Under the pieces are notes generated by a model that was given only the letters and a program-made list of their open reading frames with translations, searched no databases and was not told the origin of the DNA. From the NCBI RefSeq assembly GCF_900187615.1, contig NZ_FYDO01000005.1, positions 62,001 through 126,000 of the forward strand: DNA of 64,000 bases. The letters are read 5' to 3'. The translations under genes and the position numbers were made by a program. The stretch comes from Pseudomonas sp. Irchel s3f7. Its GTDB lineage: Bacteria > Pseudomonadota > Gammaproteobacteria > Pseudomonadales > Pseudomonadaceae. Shown one piece after another: positions 40,155 through 51,441 of the stretch (position 1 is the first letter of the stretch; each line of letters begins with the position of its first letter).

Positions 40155-40631
40155 TTAAATTTCATCGGGGTCATTCAGAAAAGGTGCGTTTCGTTCGATG
40201 ATGTTAAGGTCGAGCGTTATATTAATTTGCCCATTGGCTTGGAGTCTTACGGGGGACTCGTTTGTGAATACAAATTCGGCATTAACTCGCTTGCCGCTTC
40301 GAGTGAGTAGATACACATTTTCTTTGTTGGTCTTGAGGTCATCCAGTGTGAGCGTTTTCCAATCTTTGTTGATTATTTTGAAGGTGGTAGGGTCAGATGA
40401 TGTGCTGCATGAAAAATAGTTTCCGTTAAGGTCTATTGTCTTGCCGAAATGCTCTCCTTCGGCGCGTATGTAAATCGTGTACCACTCATCTGTGCATCGA
40501 AAATAAAAAACGTCTGCTACAGGTTTTTCGGCCAGAACCGGAACAGTATTGCCACGGTGTGAAATTATTCCGAAACTTTTTGTGGACCAGTTCAATGTTG
40601 CAAGAAACGATTTTTGACGATTAGTGCTCAT
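40155..40631 (-). CDS. Hypothetical low-GC protein, possibly beta-rich
   Basis: A 158-residue protein that I do not recognise. The start ATG has AAGGA eight bases upstream, a good ribosome site. The sequence is rich in alternating hydrophobic and polar residues with repeated aromatic turns (FYFRCTDEWYTIYIRAEG, IDLNGNYFSC, VYLLTRSGKRVNAEFVF), suggesting a beta-sheet or beta-trefoil-like fold; no signal peptide or membrane segment is present. Base composition is clearly lower in GC than its neighbours, and the flanks are A+T-rich, suggesting acquisition. It interrupts the rlmF-valS neighbourhood. Confidence 0.7.
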   Translation of the reverse strand: MSTNRQKSFLATLNWSTKSFGIISHRGNTVPVLAEKPVADVFYFRCTDEWYTIYIRAEGEHFGKTIDLNGNYFSCSTSSDPTTFKIINKDWKTLTLDDLKTNKENVYLLTRSGKRVNAEFVFTNESPVRLQANGQINITLDLNIIERNAPFLNDPDEI

Positions 40632-40742
40632 ACTGAAAATCCTTGTTCAGTGTTGTTGAAAAGTAGGCTGTTACTGTGTTTGGAGTAGGGATGTTAACGA
40701 AATAAAAAATGATAAGAAACTACTTACACGTTTGGTAATTAT

Positions 40743-40775
40743 CAAAAAAATGCCCCGAAGATCGGGGCATTTTTA
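40743..40775 (-). terminator. Rho-independent terminator of valS
   Basis: ATGCCCCGA-agA-TCGGGGCAT is flanked by A-runs on one side and T-runs on the other, so it can serve the minus-strand valS transcript (seven T residues in that direction). Confidence 0.92.
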
Positions 40776-40797
40776 TGTGCAAGCGGCGAATTAAAAC

Positions 40798-43644
40798 TTA
40801 CAGACTGGCAATCCGCGCATGCTGCTCAGCCAACTTGCCGAGAGCCTGTTCCGCTTCGGCCAATTTGGCGCGCTCTTTCTCGATGACTTCGGCCGGGGCC
40901 TTGTCAACGAAACCGGCGTTGGAAAGCTTGCCGCCAACACGCTGCACTTCGCCTTGCAGACGCTGGATTTCCTTGTCCAGACGCGCCAGCTCAGCCCCTT
41001 TGTCGATCAAACCGGCCATTGGTACCAGCACTTCCAGCTCGCCGACCAGTGCGGTGGCGGACAGCGGTGCTTCTTCGCCAGCAGCGAGTACGGTGATCGA
41101 TTCGAGGCGTGCCAGTTTTTTCAGCAGGGCTTCGTTCTCGGTCAGGCGACGCTGATCCTCGGCGCTGACGTTCTTCAGGAACAGCGGCAGCGGTTTACCC
41201 GGGCCGATGTTCATTTCGCCACGGATGTTGCGCGTGCCGAGCATCAGGCCCTTGAGCCATTCGATGTCGTCTTCGGCGGCTTGATCAATGCGGGTTTCAT
41301 TGGCCACTGGCCAAGGTTGCAGCATGATCGTCTTGCCTTCGATACCGGCCAGCGGCGCGATGCGCTGCCAGATTTCTTCGGTGATGAACGGCATGAACGG
41401 GTGCGCCAGGCGCAAAGCCACTTCCAGTACGCGAACCAGAGTACGGCGTGTGCCGCGCTGACGCTCGACCGGTGCGTTTTCGTCCCACAGCACAGGCTTG
41501 GACAGTTCCAGGTACCAGTCGCAATACTGGTTCCAGATGAACTCGTACAAGGCTTGTGCGGCCAGGTCGAAACGGAACTGGTCGAGTTGGCGGGTCACTT
41601 CGGCTTCGGTGCGTTGCAGCTGCGAGATGATCCAGCGGTCAGCCAGGGACAGCTCGTAGGCTTCGCCGTTCTGGCCGCAGTCTTCACCTTTGTCCAGCAC
41701 GTAGCGTGCGGCGTTCCAGATCTTGTTGCAGAAGTTGCGATAGCCTTCGACGCGGCCCATGTCGAACTTGATGTCACGACCGGTGGATGCCAGCGAGCAG
41801 AAGGTGAAGCGCAGGGCGTCGGTGCCGTAGCTGGCGATGCCTTCGGCGAACTCGTCGCGAGTCTGCTTCTCGATCTTCTTCGCCAGTTTCGGCTGCATGA
41901 GGCCGGAGGTGCGTTTCTGCACCAGCTCTTCCAGCTCGATGCCGTCGATGATGTCCAGCGGGTCCAGGACGTTGCCCTTGGACTTGGACATCTTCTGGCC
42001 CTGACCGTCACGCACCAGACCGTGAACGTACACGGTCTTGAACGGAACCTGCGGTGTGCCGTCTTCGTTCTTCACCAAATGCATGGTGAGCATGATCATC
42101 CGGGCAACCCAGAAGAAAATGATGTCGAAGCCCGTCACCAGGACGTCGGTGGAGTGGAATTTCTTCAGGAATTCGGTTTGTTCCGGCCAGCCCAGCGTGG
42201 AGAACGTCCACAGGCCCGAGCTGAACCAGGTGTCGAGAACGTCGTTGTCCTGTTGCAGCGCAACGTCCGGGCCGAGGTTGTGTTTGGTACGCACTTCGGC
42301 TTCGTCGCGACCGACGTAGACCTTGCCCGACTCGTCGTACCAGGCCGGAATGCGGTGGCCCCACCACAGCTGACGGCTGATGCACCAATCCTGGATGTCA
42401 CGCATCCACGAGAAGTACATGTTTTCGTACTGTTTAGGCACGAACTGGATGCGGCCGTCTTCAACGGCGGCAATCGCAGGCTCGGCCAACGGTTTGGTGG
42501 ACACGTACCACTGGTCGGTCAGCCACGGCTCGATGATGGTGCCGGAACGGTCGCCTTTCGGCACTTTCAGGGCGTGATCGTCGACGCTGACCAACAGGCC
42601 TGCGGCTTCGAACGCGGCCACGATCTGCTTGCGCGCTTCGAAACGGTCGAGACCGGCGTATTCGGTCGGGATCTTGCCGTCGATGGTTTCGTTCAGCGTG
42701 CCATCGAGGTTGAACACCTGGCAGGCTGGCAGAACGGCAGCGTTTTTGTCGAAGATGTTCAGCAGCGGCAGGTTATGGCGCTTGCCGACTTCGTAGTCGT
42801 TGAAATCGTGGGCCGGGGTGATTTTCACGCAGCCGGTGCCGAATTCAGGGTCGCAGTAATCGTCGGCGATGATCGGGATGCGGCGGCCAACCAGTGGCAG
42901 CTCGACAAATTTGCCGATCAGGGCTTTGTAGCGTTCATCGTTCGGGTTAACGGCCACGGCGGAGTCGCCGAGCATGGTTTCCGGGCGAGTGGTCGCGACG
43001 ATCAGGAAATCGTTGCCTTCAGCGGTCTTGGCGCCGTCGGCCAGCGGGTATTTCAGGTTCCACAGGAAACCTTTTTCGTCGTGGTTCTCCACTTCGAGGT
43101 CGGAAATCGCCGTGTGCAGCTTGGTGTCCCAGTTGACCAGACGCTTGCCGCGGTAGATCAGGCCGTCTTCATGCAGGCGGACGAAAGCTTCTTTAACGGC
43201 TTCCGAGAGACCGTCGTCCATGGTGAAGCGCTCGCGGCTCCAATCGACGGACGAACCGAGGCGACGGATCTGACGGCTGATGTTGCCACCGGATTCATCT
43301 TTCCATTCCCAGACTTTCTCGAGGAATTTCTCACGGCCCAGGTCGTGGCGGCTCTGGCCTTTGGCTTCGAGCTGACGCTCTACCAGCATCTGCGTAGCGA
43401 TACCGGCGTGGTCGGTGCCTGGCTGCCAGAGGGTGGTGCGACCCTGCATGCGGCGGAAACGGATCAGGGCGTCCATGATCGCGTTGTTGAAGCCGTGACC
43501 CATGTGCAGGCTGCCGGTGACGTTCGGCGGCGGGATCATGATGGTGTAGGACTCGCCCGCGCCTTGCGGGGCGAAGTAGTTCTCTGACTCCCAGGTGTTG
43601 TACCAGGAAGTTTCAATGGCGTGCGGCTGGTAGGTCTTATCCAT
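40798..43644 (-). CDS. valS: ValS, valyl-tRNA synthetase
   Basis: A 948-residue class Ia synthetase that charges tRNA-Val and edits misactivated threonine. The HIGH motif is LHMGHGF near residue 47 and the KMSKS motif is KMSKSKGN. The editing domain contains [19 protein letters not shown], and a C-terminal coiled-coil arm begins about residue 880 ([20 protein letters not shown]). Length is normal. Confidence 0.98.
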   Translation of the reverse strand: MDKTYQPHAIETSWYNTWESENYFAPQGAGESYTIMIPPPNVTGSLHMGHGFNNAIMDALIRFRRMQGRTTLWQPGTDHAGIATQMLVERQLEAKGQSRHDLGREKFLEKVWEWKDESGGNISRQIRRLGSSVDWSRERFTMDDGLSEAVKEAFVRLHEDGLIYRGKRLVNWDTKLHTAISDLEVENHDEKGFLWNLKYPLADGAKTAEGNDFLIVATTRPETMLGDSAVAVNPNDERYKALIGKFVELPLVGRRIPIIADDYCDPEFGTGCVKITPAHDFNDYEVGKRHNLPLLNIFDKNAAVLPACQVFNLDGTLNETIDGKIPTEYAGLDRFEARKQIVAAFEAAGLLVSVDDHALKVPKGDRSGTIIEPWLTDQWYVSTKPLAEPAIAAVEDGRIQFVPKQYENMYFSWMRDIQDWCISRQLWWGHRIPAWYDESGKVYVGRDEAEVRTKHNLGPDVALQQDNDVLDTWFSSGLWTFSTLGWPEQTEFLKKFHSTDVLVTGFDIIFFWVARMIMLTMHLVKNEDGTPQVPFKTVYVHGLVRDGQGQKMSKSKGNVLDPLDIIDGIELEELVQKRTSGLMQPKLAKKIEKQTRDEFAEGIASYGTDALRFTFCSLASTGRDIKFDMGRVEGYRNFCNKIWNAARYVLDKGEDCGQNGEAYELSLADRWIISQLQRTEAEVTRQLDQFRFDLAAQALYEFIWNQYCDWYLELSKPVLWDENAPVERQRGTRRTLVRVLEVALRLAHPFMPFITEEIWQRIAPLAGIEGKTIMLQPWPVANETRIDQAAEDDIEWLKGLMLGTRNIRGEMNIGPGKPLPLFLKNVSAEDQRRLTENEALLKKLARLESITVLAAGEEAPLSATALVGELEVLVPMAGLIDKGAELARLDKEIQRLQGEVQRVGGKLSNAGFVDKAPAEVIEKERAKLAEAEQALGKLAEQHARIASL

Positions 43645-43775
43645 GCGCGGCGGGACCCTATTGGCATTTATTCAGGAAAAGCCGGGAAGTATAGCGGGGA
43701 TGAGCCGATGCGCGTAGAGCGAGGTGACAGTGGGCGGGGAAAAGTTGAGGTCTGTGTTTTGTCAGTGGGACTAAA

Positions 43776-43866
43776 TCGCTGGCAAGCCAGCTCCTACAGG
43801 TTATGTGTCGAACAGCTATTTTGTGATCGACACCAAACCCTGTGGGAGCAGGCCTGCCAGCGATGG
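43776..43866. repeat. REPIN after the MHS transporter
   Basis: ATCGCTGGCAAGCCAGCTCCTACAG on the left and CTGTGGGAGCAGGCCTGCCAGCGAT on the right. The left arm is of the TAGGAGC form and the right of the TGGGAGC form, so the two halves are diverged. It ends eight bases from the transporter stop. Confidence 0.87.
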
Positions 43867-43873
43867 CGGTCTG

Positions 43874-45190
43874 TCAGGCGACGCTATTCAAATCGTTATG
43901 CCGCGTTTCTTTCAGGCACAGCACTGCAATCAAACTCAGCACTGCCGCCACGGACACATACCCGCCGACATAACTCAATCCGCCCATCGCCACCAGTTTC
44001 TGCGCGAAGAACGGTGCAGCGGAAGCGCCGACAATGCCGCCCAGGTTGTAGGCCGCCGAAGCGCCGGTGTATCGAACATGGGTCGGAAACAGCTCTGGCA
44101 GCAGTGCGCCCATCGGCGCAAACGTCACGCCCATCAGAAACAGTTCAATGCACAGGAACAGCGCCACGCCCCAGGTCGAACCGTGGGTCAGCAGCGGTTC
44201 CATCAGGAACCCGGACAGAATTGCCAGCACGCCACCGATGATCAGCACCGGCTTACGCCCGTATCGGTCGCTGGCCCAGGCCGATAGCGGTGTGGCGGCC
44301 GCCATGAACAGCACGGCAAAGCACAGCAGCGCGAGGAACGTTTCGCGGCTATAGCCGAGCGTCGACACGCCGTAACTCAGCGAGAACACGGTGGAGATGT
44401 AAAAGAGCGCATAGCACACCACCATCGCGCCGGCCCCCAGCAAAACAGGCATCCAGTATTGGCCGAACAGCTCGAACAGCGGGATCTTCACGCGTTCCTG
44501 ACGTGCCACGGCGTTGGCGAACACCGGCGTTTCATGCAGTTTGAGGCGCACGTACAGGCCAACCATCACCAGCACAGCGCTGAGCAGAAAGGGAATGCGC
44601 CAGCCCCACGAGCGGAACTGTTCGTCGTCGAGCAGCATCGCCAGTGTCAGGAACAGGCCGTTCGCCGCCAGGAAACCGATGGAGGGGCCGAGCTGCGGGA
44701 ACATGCCGAACCACGCTCGCTTGCCTTTGGGGGCATTCTCGGTGGCCAGGAGTGCCGCGCCACCCCATTCACCGCCGAGCCCCAAGCCTTGGCCGAAACG
44801 CAGCACGCAAAGCAGGATCGGCGCCCAGGCGCCAATACTGTCGTAACCCGGCAGCACGCCGATCAGCGTGGTGCACACGCCCATCAGCAGGAGAGAGGCA
44901 ACGAGGGTCGATTTGCGCCCGATGCGATCGCCAAAGTGGCCGAACAGGGCAGAGCCCAGGGGGCGCGCGAGGAAGGCGATGCCAAATGTAAGAAACGCCG
45001 AGAGCATCTGGGCGGTGCCGGACGTCTGCGGAAAGAACACCGGCCCGATGACCAGCGCAGCAGCGGTGGCATAAACGTAGAAATCGTAGAACTCGATGGC
45101 GGTGCCGATGAAACTCGCCGTGGCCACGCGGGTGGCGGAGTTAGTCGGTTGTGCGGGAACGGAGTCGCTGTAAGTCGTGCTGGTCGTCAT
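43874..45190 (-). CDS. MHS-family MFS transporter (metabolite:H+ symporter)
   Basis: A 438-residue 12-helix transporter of the metabolite:proton symporter family (shikimate, proline/betaine and related uptake). Family sequence includes FIGTAIEFYDFYVYATAAAL, RPLGSALFGHFGDRIGRKST and LGLGGEWGGAALLATENAPK. The start MTTSTTYSDS has AGGGA seven bases upstream; an ATG seven codons earlier at 45211 is possible. The substrate is unknown. Confidence 0.9.
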   Translation of the reverse strand: MTTSTTYSDSVPAQPTNSATRVATASFIGTAIEFYDFYVYATAAALVIGPVFFPQTSGTAQMLSAFLTFGIAFLARPLGSALFGHFGDRIGRKSTLVASLLLMGVCTTLIGVLPGYDSIGAWAPILLCVLRFGQGLGLGGEWGGAALLATENAPKGKRAWFGMFPQLGPSIGFLAANGLFLTLAMLLDDEQFRSWGWRIPFLLSAVLVMVGLYVRLKLHETPVFANAVARQERVKIPLFELFGQYWMPVLLGAGAMVVCYALFYISTVFSLSYGVSTLGYSRETFLALLCFAVLFMAAATPLSAWASDRYGRKPVLIIGGVLAILSGFLMEPLLTHGSTWGVALFLCIELFLMGVTFAPMGALLPELFPTHVRYTGASAAYNLGGIVGASAAPFFAQKLVAMGGLSYVGGYVSVAAVLSLIAVLCLKETRHNDLNSVA

Positions 45191-45456
45191 GCGGTTATCC
45201 CTGACAGTCATGTGCCCCAGTGGAGCGAATTATTATGGTCGAGAACCCAGGGATGTGGGTGAGGGCGCGGTCGCTGTTTCAGGTAGGAACAGTCGTCGGC
45301 TTGCTGCGGATGTGGCTGATGGTCAGGCCGGAAGTTGCGCGGTGCAGGGGTAAGCACGGGCCCGGCGAGGCTTGGGTAAGCGTATCGATTATAGGAAGGT
45401 GGCTAACGATCGAACAAGAGGCTTGCGAGGGTATTCCACAGAGTTTGTCTCAGATC

Positions 45457-46692
45457 TCAGATAACTACTGGCATCGAACTGGTCTGCCAGATCAGTACTT
45501 GCGTAACGCGATTGTCCTCGGTCTCCAGGATTTCCAGGCGATAGCGGCCGATCTTCAGGCAGACGGTGCTTTCGGGAATGGTTTCCAGGGCTTCGGTCAC
45601 CAGGCCGTTCAGGGTTTTCGGACCGTCGCTCGGCAGGTGCCAGCCAAGGCTCTTGTTCAACTCGCGGATTGAAGCGGCGCCATCAACCACCAGGCGTCCA
45701 TCGGCTTGCGGGTGGATGTGCGGGTTGTCGAGTTGGTGCTGGCTTTCGAACTCGCCGACGATTTCCTCAAGAATGTCTTCCAGCGTGACGATGCCCAGCA
45801 CTTCCCCATATTCATCGACCACCATGCCCAGGCGTCGCTGCTGTTTATGGAAATTGAGCAGTTGCAGTTGAAGCGGGGTGCTTTCCGGTACGAAATACGG
45901 TTCGCGACTGGCGGCCAGCAGGGCTTCACGGGTCAGGCTCGCATCGGGCAGCAAGTGGAGGATGTGCCGGGTGTTGAGCACGGCTTCGACCTGATTGATG
46001 TCGCTGTGGAACACCGGCAGGCGAGTGCGTCTGTTGTGTCGCAGTTGCTCGATGATTTCGTCGATGGGGTCGTCCAGGTTGATCCCGTCGACATCGCTGC
46101 GTGGGACCAGGATGTCATTGACCGTGATGTTGTCCAGGGCGTGGATGCCTGACAACGGGTGAGGGCGGCAGATGACGTTTTCGGTCGTGTCGCGCCGCTC
46201 GGTCAGGGGCTCGTCTTCACTCTGTTGCACAACTTTGGCTTTGCGGGCGAAGGGTCGCACCAGCAACTGGCTGATATTTTTAAGCAGCCAGGCGGCGGGG
46301 TAGACGATTTTCAGTGGCACGCGAAGCAGGTTGTTGCCCTGGGCCAGGATCGCCTCGGGATAGCGGGTGGCGAGGGCGCGGGGCAGGTAGTCGGCAAACA
46401 TCAGCACCACTGCGCCCGCTCCCAGGCAGGCAATCCATGGACCGTTTTCGGCCCAGGTGAAAATCGCCAGGAGGGTGCTGATGACCACCACGAGTGCGCG
46501 GCAGAGAGTATTGCAGAGGATCAGGCTGTCGAGGGGGAAGCTCAGTTTCGCCAGCGGTTTATCGCTGGAACGCGTTGCCGTGCGCTGGGCCAGCAGATGC
46601 TGGTGCGCCGTCTCGATAGCCGTAAACAGCCCCGACCATAAAATCAGCAGGGCCACTACTGCGAGCATCGGCCCTATGGGCAAGTCGTCCAT
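45457..46692 (-). CDS. CorC/HlyC-family membrane protein with CNNM (DUF21) and CBS domains
   Basis: A 411-residue protein with an N-terminal CNNM/DUF21 membrane domain of about four helices (1-150), a CBS pair (about 190-310, VNDILVPRSDVDGINLDDPI then VVDEYGEVLGIVTLEDILEE) and a C-terminal CorC_HlyC domain. Relatives (YfjD, CorB) are linked to Mg2+/Co2+ efflux. It follows a ccsA-like gene with a 12-base gap, and both are divergent from ffh, as in other pseudomonads. Confidence 0.9.
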   Translation of the reverse strand: MDDLPIGPMLAVVALLILWSGLFTAIETAHQHLLAQRTATRSSDKPLAKLSFPLDSLILCNTLCRALVVVISTLLAIFTWAENGPWIACLGAGAVVLMFADYLPRALATRYPEAILAQGNNLLRVPLKIVYPAAWLLKNISQLLVRPFARKAKVVQQSEDEPLTERRDTTENVICRPHPLSGIHALDNITVNDILVPRSDVDGINLDDPIDEIIEQLRHNRRTRLPVFHSDINQVEAVLNTRHILHLLPDASLTREALLAASREPYFVPESTPLQLQLLNFHKQQRRLGMVVDEYGEVLGIVTLEDILEEIVGEFESQHQLDNPHIHPQADGRLVVDGAASIRELNKSLGWHLPSDGPKTLNGLVTEALETIPESTVCLKIGRYRLEILETEDNRVTQVLIWQTSSMPVVI

Positions 46693-46704
46693 TAATGCCG
46701 CCCG

Positions 46705-47517
46705 TCAGATATGCAGGATGTATTCACGAACCAGCTTGCTGCCGAAATACGCCAGCATCAGCAGGCAAAACCCGGCCAGGGTCCAGCGAATGGCTTTGTG
46801 ACCCCGCCAACCGAGACGGTTGCGGCCCCACAGCAGGACGCTGAAGACAATCCAGGCCAGGCACGCCAGCAAAGTTTTATGCACAAGGTGCTGGGCGAAC
46901 AGGTTCTCGACGAACAGCCAGCCGGAAATCAGTGACAGCGACAACAGTGTCCAGCCGGCCCAGAGGAAACCGAACAGCAGGCTCTCCATGGTTTGCAGTG
47001 GCGGGAAATTCTTGATCAGCCCGGACGGGTGCTTGTGCTTGAGTTGGTGGTCTTGAATCAGCAGCAGCAAGGACTGGAACACCGCGATGGTAAACATGCC
47101 GTAGGCAAGAATCGACAGCAGGATGTGGGCGAGGATGCCCGGCTCCTCATCGATGATCTGTACCGTGCCGGCGGGTGCGAACTGCGCCAGCAGCACGGTC
47201 AGGGCACCGAGCGGGAACAGCAATACCAGCAGGTTCTCCACCGGAATCCGCGAGCAGGCCAGCAGGCTCAAGGCGATGACCGCTGCGGCAATCAGGCTGG
47301 CGGCGCTGAAGAAATCCAGGCCGAGACCGATCGGGGTCAGCAGATGGGTGAGCAGGCTGGCGCCATGGGCCAGCACGGCAAGCACGCCGAGCGAGACCAG
47401 CAGGCGCTTGTTGGCCTTGGCGCCGGTGGCCAGGCGAGTGCTCTGGTAAATGGTCGCAGCGGCATACAAGCAGGCGGCGGCGAGGGAAGTAAGCAAGCTG
47501 GGTGACAAGGGGAGCAT
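46705..47517 (-). CDS. CcsA/YpjD-like cytochrome c assembly family membrane protein
   Basis: A 270-residue polytopic membrane protein with about eight helices, related to CcsA/CcmC-type haem-handling proteins (HILLSILAYGMFTIAVFQSL, HKTLLACLAWIVFSVLLWGR). The start MLPLSPSLLTSLAA (ATG complement of 47515-47517) replaces a frame 58 codons longer that would run through the ffh promoter. Function in pseudomonads is not established. Confidence 0.87.
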   Translation of the reverse strand: MLPLSPSLLTSLAAACLYAAATIYQSTRLATGAKANKRLLVSLGVLAVLAHGASLLTHLLTPIGLGLDFFSAASLIAAAVIALSLLACSRIPVENLLVLLFPLGALTVLLAQFAPAGTVQIIDEEPGILAHILLSILAYGMFTIAVFQSLLLLIQDHQLKHKHPSGLIKNFPPLQTMESLLFGFLWAGWTLLSLSLISGWLFVENLFAQHLVHKTLLACLAWIVFSVLLWGRNRLGWRGHKAIRWTLAGFCLLMLAYFGSKLVREYILHI

Positions 47518-47601
47518 AAATCCTGTTAGGCAAGCCCGAAAGTCGCTGAGTTTGGCATAGAACCCCCGCCACACGAAAGACCGCGCAAGCTGACAGCGAG
47601 G

Positions 47602-47630
47602 TGTCCGTTGGCCGCAGTCTTCGCTATAAT
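47602..47630 (+). promoter_or_regulatory. Sigma-70 promoter of ffh
   Basis: A perfect -10 TATAAT (47625-47630) lies 17 bases after a weak -35 (TGTCCG, 47602-47607). It is placed about 100 bases upstream of the ffh ATG in the divergent gap. Confidence 0.6.
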
Positions 47631-47727
47631 CCGCGACCTGCCCACGCCGCAGGCTCGCCGAGCACACGTTTAGTCCGGTCCGGGCCGCCATTATCCCGGT
47701 CTACACAGGGCCTGAAAGGATCGCGCA

Positions 47728-49104
<1,377 letters not shown>

Positions 49105-49254
49105 AGAATTCGCGCCGGCCATCGGGTCGGCGCAGCCCCACACGGACGTGGGATACACAGCAAACCCGCACTTGGCGGGAGCTGACCGGCCGTTTTCAAC
49201 GACGGCTCTATAGCAAATCTGCATGGCGACCGATAGGCCGCCGGAAAAAGACAT

Positions 49255-49282
49255 TTGCAAAAGTCCGGATATTCCTTAGAAT
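49255..49282 (+). promoter_or_regulatory. Sigma-70 promoter of the rpsP operon
   Basis: TTGCAA (49255-49260), 16 bases, TAGAAT (49277-49282). It lies 73 bases upstream of rpsP, in the 250-base gap after ffh. Confidence 0.65.
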
Positions 49283-49354
49283 ATGCGGCCTTTCGGGCAC
49301 CTATGCCCGCTGTGCCTTTAGATTTGCAGCACCGACTACAGGAACGATGTTCAC

Positions 49355-49606
49355 ATGCTAACAATCCGTCTTGCCCTTGGCGGCTCCAAAAAGCGCCCGT
49401 TTTACCACTTGACCGTAACCGACAGCCGCAACCCGCGCGACGGTTCGCACAAGGAACAGGTTGGTTTCTTCAACCCTGTTGCTCGTGGTCAAGAAGTCCG
49501 TCTGTCCGTGAACCAAGAGCGCGTAGCCTACTGGCTGAGCGTTGGTGCACAACCTTCTGAGCGCGTTGCTCAGTTGTTGAAGGAATCTGCTAAGGCTGCG
49601 GCCTGA
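49355..49606 (+). CDS. rpsP: Ribosomal protein bS16
   Basis: An 83-residue small-subunit protein ([40 protein letters not shown]). First gene of the rpsP-rimM-trmD-rplS operon, five bases before rimM. Confidence 0.98.
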   Translation: MLTIRLALGGSKKRPFYHLTVTDSRNPRDGSHKEQVGFFNPVARGQEVRLSVNQERVAYWLSVGAQPSERVAQLLKESAKAAA

Positions 49607-49611
49607 GCAAT

Positions 49612-50148
49612 ATGAACGCGACGCCAGCTGTTGCTGATGATTTGATCGTTATCGGCAAGATTTACTCGGTTCACGGCGTTCGCGGCGAAGTGAAGGTGTA
49701 CTCCTTTACTGATCCGATTAAGAACCTGCTGGAATACAAAACCTGGACGCTCAAGCGTGACGGCAATGTAAAGCAGGTGGAGCTGGTCAGCGGACGCGGG
49801 AACGACAAGTTCCTGGTCGCAAAGCTCAAGGGTCTCGATGATCGCGAAGAAGCTCGTCTTCTGGCCGGTTATGAGATCTGCGTGCCGCGCAACCTGTTTC
49901 CTGAACTGACCGACGGCGAGTACTACTGGTACCAGCTGGAAGGTCTCAAGGTCATCGACACCCTCGGGCAACTGTTCGGGAAGATCGATCACCTGCTGGA
50001 GACCGGCTCGAATGATGTAATGGTGGTCAAGCCTTGCGCTGGCAGCCTGGATGATCGCGAACGCCTGTTGCCCTATACCGAGCAATGCGTGTTGGCCATC
50101 GACCTGGCGGCAGGCGAGATGAAGGTGGATTGGGATGCGGACTTCTAA
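49612..50148 (+). CDS. rimM: RimM, 16S rRNA processing / 30S maturation factor
   Basis: A 178-residue assembly factor that binds bS19 and helps 30S head maturation. The N-terminal RimM barrel is [20 protein letters not shown] and the PRC-like C-terminal domain contains [16 protein letters not shown] and ending WDADF. Two bases separate it from the trmD start. Confidence 0.97.
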   Translation: MNATPAVADDLIVIGKIYSVHGVRGEVKVYSFTDPIKNLLEYKTWTLKRDGNVKQVELVSGRGNDKFLVAKLKGLDDREEARLLAGYEICVPRNLFPELTDGEYYWYQLEGLKVIDTLGQLFGKIDHLLETGSNDVMVVKPCAGSLDDRERLLPYTEQCVLAIDLAAGEMKVDWDADF

Positions 50149-50150
50149 GC

Positions 50151-50903
50151 GTGGCTAACTTGCGCGTAGAAGTGATCAGTTTGTTTCCCGAGATGTTCTC
50201 CGCCATCAGCGAGTACGGCATCACCAGTCGTGCGGTGAAACAGGGGCTCTTGCAGCTCACCTGTTGGAATCCGCGAGACTACACGACGGATCGACATCAC
50301 ACTGTGGACGATCGCCCGTTTGGCGGTGGTCCGGGCATGGTGATGAAGATCAAGCCCCTGGAAGATGCTCTGGCTCAGGCCAAGGCAGCAGCCGGGGAGG
50401 CGGCGAAGGTGATTTACCTGTCCCCCCAAGGCCGTCAACTGAATCAGTCGGCGGTACGCGAGTTGGCGAATCTGGATGCATTGATCCTGATTGCCGGCCG
50501 CTACGAAGGCATTGACGAGCGTTTTATTGATGCTCATGTCGATGAAGAGTGGTCGATTGGCGACTATGTACTGTCTGGCGGCGAGCTGCCGGCGATGGTC
50601 CTGATCGATGCGGTTACACGACTGCTGCCTGGAGCTTTAGGGCATGCGGACTCCGCCGAGGAAGATTCCTTTACGGATGGTTTGCTGGATTGCCCGCACT
50701 ACACCCGACCGGAGGTGTATGCGGATCAGCGTGTTCCCGACGTATTGCTAAGTGGCAATCACGCGCACATCCGGCGTTGGCGTTTACAGCAGTCCCTTGG
50801 TCGGACCTATGAACGACGCGCCGATCTTCTGGAAAGCCGCTCGCTTTCTGGAGAAGAGAAGAAGCTGCTCGAGGAATACATCCTCGAGCGGGACGATAGT
50901 TAA
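50151..50903 (+). CDS. trmD: TrmD, tRNA (guanine(37)-N(1))-methyltransferase
   Basis: A 250-residue SPOUT knot methyltransferase that makes m1G37 in tRNA. The start is GTG at 50151, directly after the rimM stop ([16 protein letters not shown]). Knot motifs include [38 protein letters not shown] and [19 protein letters not shown]. Confidence 0.97.
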   Translation: MANLRVEVISLFPEMFSAISEYGITSRAVKQGLLQLTCWNPRDYTTDRHHTVDDRPFGGGPGMVMKIKPLEDALAQAKAAAGEAAKVIYLSPQGRQLNQSAVRELANLDALILIAGRYEGIDERFIDAHVDEEWSIGDYVLSGGELPAMVLIDAVTRLLPGALGHADSAEEDSFTDGLLDCPHYTRPEVYADQRVPDVLLSGNHAHIRRWRLQQSLGRTYERRADLLESRSLSGEEKKLLEEYILERDDS

Positions 50904-50948
50904 CAACGTATCGATGGTAGATCCGACGATTTACCTTAGGAGCACAGC

Positions 50949-51299
50949 ATGACTAACAAAATCATCCTTGCACTCGAAGCAGAGCAGATGACCAAAGAGA
51001 TCCCTACCTTTGCCCCGGGCGACACCATTGTCGTTCAGGTGAAAGTGAAGGAAGGCGACCGTTCGCGTCTGCAAGCGTTCGAAGGTGTTGTTATCGCCAA
51101 GCGTAACCGCGGCGTAAACAGTGCATTCACCGTTCGTAAAATCTCCAACGGTGTTGGCGTAGAACGTACTTTCCAGACCTACAGCCCGCAAATCGACAGC
51201 ATGGCCGTTAAACGTCGCGGTGACGTACGTAAAGCCAAGCTGTACTACCTGCGTGACCTGTCTGGTAAAGCAGCTCGCATCAAGGAAAAACTGGCTTAA
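50949..51299 (+). CDS. rplS: Ribosomal protein bL19
   Basis: A 116-residue large-subunit protein ([40 protein letters not shown], ending AARIKEKLA). AGGAG precedes the ATG; it closes the operon with a terminator after it. Confidence 0.98.
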
Positions 51300-51317
51300 G
51301 TCCAGCTTCCGATGCAG

Positions 51318-51346
51318 AAAAAAGCAGCCTGCGGGCTGCTTTTTTG
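51318..51346 (+). terminator. Rho-independent terminator of the rpsP-rplS operon
   Basis: AAAAAAGCAGCC-tgcg-GGCTGCTTTTTT, 18 bases after the rplS stop. Confidence 0.95.
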
Positions 51347-51371
51347 TTGCCTGCGATTTGGTGCCAGGTTG

Positions 51372-51437
51372 AAAAGATCGCAGCCTGCGGCAGCTCCTGC
51401 AGGTTGAATTCAGAGCTGCCGAAGGCTGCGATCTTTT
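51372..51437. repeat. Inverted repeat of the AAAAGATCGCAGCC family
   Basis: AAAAGATCGCAGCCTGCGGCAGCTC on the left and GAGCTGCCGAAGGCTGCGATCTTTT on the right, with a 16-base spacer. The right arm shares GGCTGCGATCTTTT with the single copy at 17047-17083. It lies between the convergent rplS and antiporter genes, five bases from the antiporter stop. Confidence 0.85.
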
Positions 51438-51441
51438 GGAT

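Noticed and set aside
40819..43587. A 922-codon open frame on the plus strand
   Set aside because: It lies entirely antisense to valS and reflects high-GC codon bias; the minus strand has all synthetase motifs.
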